Shown piece after piece: positions 10,928-13,306 of a stretch of DNA of 13,306 bases. Numbering within the stretch: position 1 is the first letter of the stretch; every line of letters begins with the position of its first letter. Origin of the DNA: an uncultured Oscillospiraceae bacterium (GTDB lineage Bacteria; Bacillota; Clostridia; Oscillospirales; Oscillospiraceae); the NCBI GenBank assembly GCA_934569425.1, contig CAKTKM010000027.1:1-13306 (forward strand), given 5' to 3'. The position numbers were made by a program, and so were the translations under genes. Under the pieces are notes generated by a model. The model saw only the letters and a program-made list of their open reading frames with translations. It made no database searches and had not been told where the DNA came from.

Positions 10928-12046
10928 ATGTATACATATATGATCCCCTGCCTGCTGGGGCTGGAAAAGCTGGTAAGCGACGAGTGCAGGCGTCTGGGGC
11001 TGCAGGACGTAAAGGCGGAGAATGGCCGCGTGCTGTGCCGCGGTACGCTGGCGGACTGTGCCAGGCTGAATATCAATCTGCGCTGCGGCGCACGGGTGAT
11101 GCTGGTGCTGGCGGATTTTCCTGCCCACAGCTTTGAGGAGCTGTTTCAGGGGACCCGCGCCGTGGCGTGGGAGACGCTGCTGCCCCGCGACGCGGCCTTT
11201 CCAGTGAAGGGCTACTCCATCTCCTCCCAGCTCCATTCGGTACCGGCCTGCCAGAGCATCATCAAAAAGGCCATGGTGGAGCGGATGAGATCCGCCTATC
11301 ATCTGGAACTGTTTCCGGAGAGCGGCACGAAGTACCAGGTGCGCTTTGCCATTTTCAAGGATCAGGTGCTGCTGACACTGGACACCAGCGGCGAGGGACT
11401 GTTCAAGCGGGGCTACCGGGCTGTGGGCGTGGAGGCGCCCCTGCGGGAGACGCTGGCGGCGGCACTGGTGCAGCTGAGCCGTTACCGCGGCCGTGATCCC
11501 TTCTGCGACCCCTTCTGCGGCAGCGGCACCATTCCGATCGAGGCGGCGCTGATCGCCCGCAACCGGGCGCCGGGACTGAACCGCAGCTTTGACGCGGAGC
11601 AGTGGGCGTTCCTTCCCGCCGATAGCTGGCAGCAGGCCAGGGATGAGGCGCGGGACAAGGAGTTTCACGGCAGCTATGACATCTGGGGCGGCGACGTGGA
11701 TCCGCAGGCGGTGGCCATCGCCCGCAGCAACGCCCACAAGGCCGGTGTGGCGGAGGATATTCGCTTTGAAGTGGCAGACATGCGCAGCTTCCACCGCGAC
11801 AGTCCCTACGGCCAATTGGTCACCAATCCGCCCTACGGCCAGCGGCTGCTGGAAAAGCAGGAGGCGGAGGCGCTGTACCGGGACTTCGGCAAGGTCTGGC
11901 AGCGGCTGCCGGAGGGGTGGCGGACGCTGGTGCTCAGCAGCCACACGGAGTTTGAACGCACCTTTGGCCGGCAGGCTGCCAAAAAGCGGAAGCTGTATAA
12001 CGGCATGATAAAATGCGATGTGTTCCTGTATGGGAACAAGGTGTGA
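10928..12046 (+). CDS. THUMP-domain class I rRNA methyltransferase (RlmL N-terminal/YpsC-like)
   Basis: A 372-residue SAM-dependent RNA methyltransferase. By homology to the RlmL/YpsC family it likely makes m2G in 23S rRNA (the E. coli equivalent position is 2445), though this exact target is inferred. N-terminal ferredoxin-like and THUMP region about 1-155, then GEGLFKRGYR (155-164), PLRETLAAAL (171-180), the SAM-binding motif DPFCGSGT (194-201) and the catalytic TNPPYG (299-304). LYNGMIKCDVFLY closes the fold. Length fits the single-domain Firmicute form, lacking the second methylase module of E. coli RlmL. GAGG lies seven nt before ATG 10928. It has its own promoter. Confidence 0.93.
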   Translation: MYTYMIPCLLGLEKLVSDECRRLGLQDVKAENGRVLCRGTLADCARLNINLRCGARVMLVLADFPAHSFEELFQGTRAVAWETLLPRDAAFPVKGYSISSQLHSVPACQSIIKKAMVERMRSAYHLELFPESGTKYQVRFAIFKDQVLLTLDTSGEGLFKRGYRAVGVEAPLRETLAAALVQLSRYRGRDPFCDPFCGSGTIPIEAALIARNRAPGLNRSFDAEQWAFLPADSWQQARDEARDKEFHGSYDIWGGDVDPQAVAIARSNAHKAGVAEDIRFEVADMRSFHRDSPYGQLVTNPPYGQRLLEKQEAEALYRDFGKVWQRLPEGWRTLVLSSHTEFERTFGRQAAKKRKLYNGMIKCDVFLYGNKV

Positions 12047-12108
12047 CCGGCGCCGTCCGGAGCCGCCCCGGTGCAGGGGGACGTGTCAAAAAGCGGAGAG
12101 CTCTGACG

Positions 12109-12161
12109 AAGGGGCTGCCGGTCAGCGGACAATCCCCTGTCACCTTCCGTGACAGCCCCTT
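12109..12161 (+). terminator. Possible terminator region after the methyltransferase
   Basis: AAGGGGCTG (12109-12117) can pair with CAGCCCCTT (12153-12161), followed by TTACAC. A competing 7-bp hairpin CTGTCAC/GTGACAG (12137-12155) uses some of the same bases. Either could stop transcription weakly; the U-tract is poor. The rest of the 213-nt gap shows no gene. Confidence 0.45.
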
Positions 12162-12221
12162 TACACAGGGAGCTTGCTATAAACAAAATTAAAGGTTTGT
12201 TCATCACATTTGCGGCAGCGC

Positions 12222-12230
12222 TGATAGAAT
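12222..12230 (+). promoter_or_regulatory. Extended -10 promoter of the lipid kinase gene
   Basis: TGATAGAAT matches the extended -10 form TGN-TAGAAT. The -35 region has only weak candidates near 12200-12207. It lies about 30 nt before the start codon. Confidence 0.5.
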
Positions 12231-12260
12231 AGAAAAAAACATTGCGGAGGGGATGCAACT

Positions 12261-13187
12261 GTGAAGCATATTTTTATCATCAATCCCAGCGCCGGCAAGC
12301 ACGACAGCCGGCAGCGCATCTACGATATGGCGGAGAGCCTGCGGGAAAAGCATGATCTGGAGGTGCAGTGCGTTCTGACCAAAAAGCAGGGGCATGCCAC
12401 GGAGCTGACCCGCAAGCTGTGTGAAAGCGGCGAGGATCTGCGGTTCTACGCCTGCGGCGGCGACGGCACCGTCAACGAGGTGGCAAACGGCATCATCGGC
12501 TACGACAACGCCGCCATGACGGTGATCCCGGTGGGGACCGGCAATGATTTTTTGAAAAACTTCGGCGCCGCCGCGCCCCTTTTTGAGGATGCGGAGAATC
12601 TGTGGGACGGTTCCCAGTTCCCCATAGACGCCATCGACGTCAACGGACAGATCGCCCTGACCATCGCCTGCTCCGGCATTGACGCCCGCGTGGCCGCCGA
12701 CGTACATAAATACAGCGAAAGCCCCCTGCTGGACGGGAAAGCCAGCTATATCGCGTCGCTGGCGGTGAACTTCCTCTTCAAGGGGATCGCCTCCCGCTGG
12801 ACGGTGGAGCTGGACGGCGAGGCGGTGGAGGACGATTACGCGCTGGTGGCGGTATGCAACGGCCGGTACTACGGCGGCGGCTTTATGCCGGTGGCCGAGG
12901 CGCGTATGGACGACGGCGTGCTGAACACGCTGGTGGTAAAGAAGGTCAGCCGCCTGACCTTTGCCAAGTTTGTGGGGCCGTATTCCAAGGGGGAATACCA
13001 GAAATTCCCCCATGTGGCGCGCTGTGTCACGCCGCAGGTGGTGCGTATCCGTTCGCAGAAGAAGGACATCGTGACCTGTCTGGATGGAGAATGTAGTGTT
13101 AGCGACGATGTGACCATCCGGCTCAGCGACAAAAAGCTGAACTTTTTCGGGCCGGAGGGCTGCTCCTGCAATGCCACGGCGAGATAA
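12261..13187 (+). CDS. Diacylglycerol kinase family lipid kinase (YegS/DgkB-like)
   Basis: A 308-residue cytoplasmic or membrane-associated lipid kinase that phosphorylates diacylglycerol or a similar lipid with ATP, feeding phospholipid recycling. Motifs: NPSAGK (8-13), GGDGTVNEV (66-74), PVGTGNDF (90-97), GGGFMPVAEARMDDGVLN (205-222) and the C-terminal DGE (275-277), all in the family order. Length is typical. The start is GTG at 12261 with GGAGGGG about 10 nt upstream; an out-of-frame ATG at 12253 opens a three-codon frame whose TGA overlaps this GTG, probably by chance. The exact lipid is not determinable from sequence. Confidence 0.94.
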   Translation: MKHIFIINPSAGKHDSRQRIYDMAESLREKHDLEVQCVLTKKQGHATELTRKLCESGEDLRFYACGGDGTVNEVANGIIGYDNAAMTVIPVGTGNDFLKNFGAAAPLFEDAENLWDGSQFPIDAIDVNGQIALTIACSGIDARVAADVHKYSESPLLDGKASYIASLAVNFLFKGIASRWTVELDGEAVEDDYALVAVCNGRYYGGGFMPVAEARMDDGVLNTLVVKKVSRLTFAKFVGPYSKGEYQKFPHVARCVTPQVVRIRSQKKDIVTCLDGECSVSDDVTIRLSDKKLNFFGPEGCSCNATAR

Positions 13188-13306
13188 CTGGCGCAAAATC
13201 TTCGATTTTGCTGCCAAAGGGGTTGCGGTCGACTGCGCGCGTCCTTCGGACACACTGGCGGCCGAGAAGAATTTTTCTGACGCACATGTCGTCAGAAAAA
13301 TGATTT
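13188..13306. repeat. Palindrome-rich intergenic element cut by the window edge
   Basis: GCAAAATC-TTC-GATTTTGC lies near 13191-13209, GTCC-TTC-GGAC near 13239-13249, and a perfect 12-bp stem pairs 13271-13282 with 13290-13301 (ATTTTTCTGACG arm, 7-nt loop). The last has T on its outer left and A on its outer right, so it cannot act as a normal terminator on either strand. The first could serve the lipid kinase 3' end. Clustered hairpins of this sort suggest a dispersed intergenic repeat family; copies elsewhere cannot be seen here. Confidence 0.5.

Overview
The window reads as a chromosomal segment of a GC-rich, anaerobic, low-oxygen-adapted Firmicute. The best guess is a gut Oscillospiraceae/Clostridia lineage of the Flavonifractor/Oscillibacter kind. 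The grounds are strong AGGAGG ribosome binding sites, sigma-A promoters with 17-bp spacers, a clostridial-type 4Fe-4S ferredoxin, YitT/DUF2179 and DUF6440 proteins, and high-GC coding DNA broken by AT-rich control regions. The genus is inferred, not proven. Most genes are ordinary core functions. The unusual content lies in the control regions and in one gene fusion.

Layout. Positions 1-1441 (minus strand) hold the 5' part of pnp (polynucleotide phosphorylase), rpsO (ribosomal protein S15) and a small ferredoxin, with structured leaders and terminators. Positions 1501-2400 hold a CI/LexA-like self-cleaving repressor (XRE + S24) and an AT-rich control region with two divergent promoters and four copies of an ACAAG-N3-CTTGT operator. 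Positions 2487-2742 hold a tRNA-Tyr/tRNA-Thr transcription unit on the minus strand with its promoter and terminator. Positions 2818-3304 (plus) hold two overlapping small genes, the second a sigma-70 region-4-like HTH protein. Positions 3322-5286 (plus) hold a YitT-type membrane protein and a FabG-like dehydrogenase; the latter is preceded by two helically phased direct-repeat arrays.

Positions 5345-5856 hold a small XRE repressor and a divergent promoter whose spacer is its probable operator. That promoter appears to drive a structured RNA with no convincing reading frame. Positions 5963-7248 hold a tiny two-TM membrane protein divergent from a LysR regulator, their promoters sharing -35 bases. 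Positions 7291-10679 (minus) hold a CorA transporter, a small membrane protein, a DUF6440 protein, an SPFH/stomatin protein and an NfeD protein fused in frame behind an XRE DNA-binding domain and a TM segment. Positions 10928-13187 (plus) hold a THUMP-domain rRNA methyltransferase of the RlmL/YpsC family and a diacylglycerol-kinase-family lipid kinase. The right edge enters a palindrome-rich intergenic element cut by the window.

How the parts work together. rpsO-pnp is the classical ribosome/RNA-decay pair. SPFH plus NfeD is the known membrane-microdomain pair, here possibly wired to transcription through the fused HTH. No CRISPR array, IS element, rRNA gene or complete prophage was seen.
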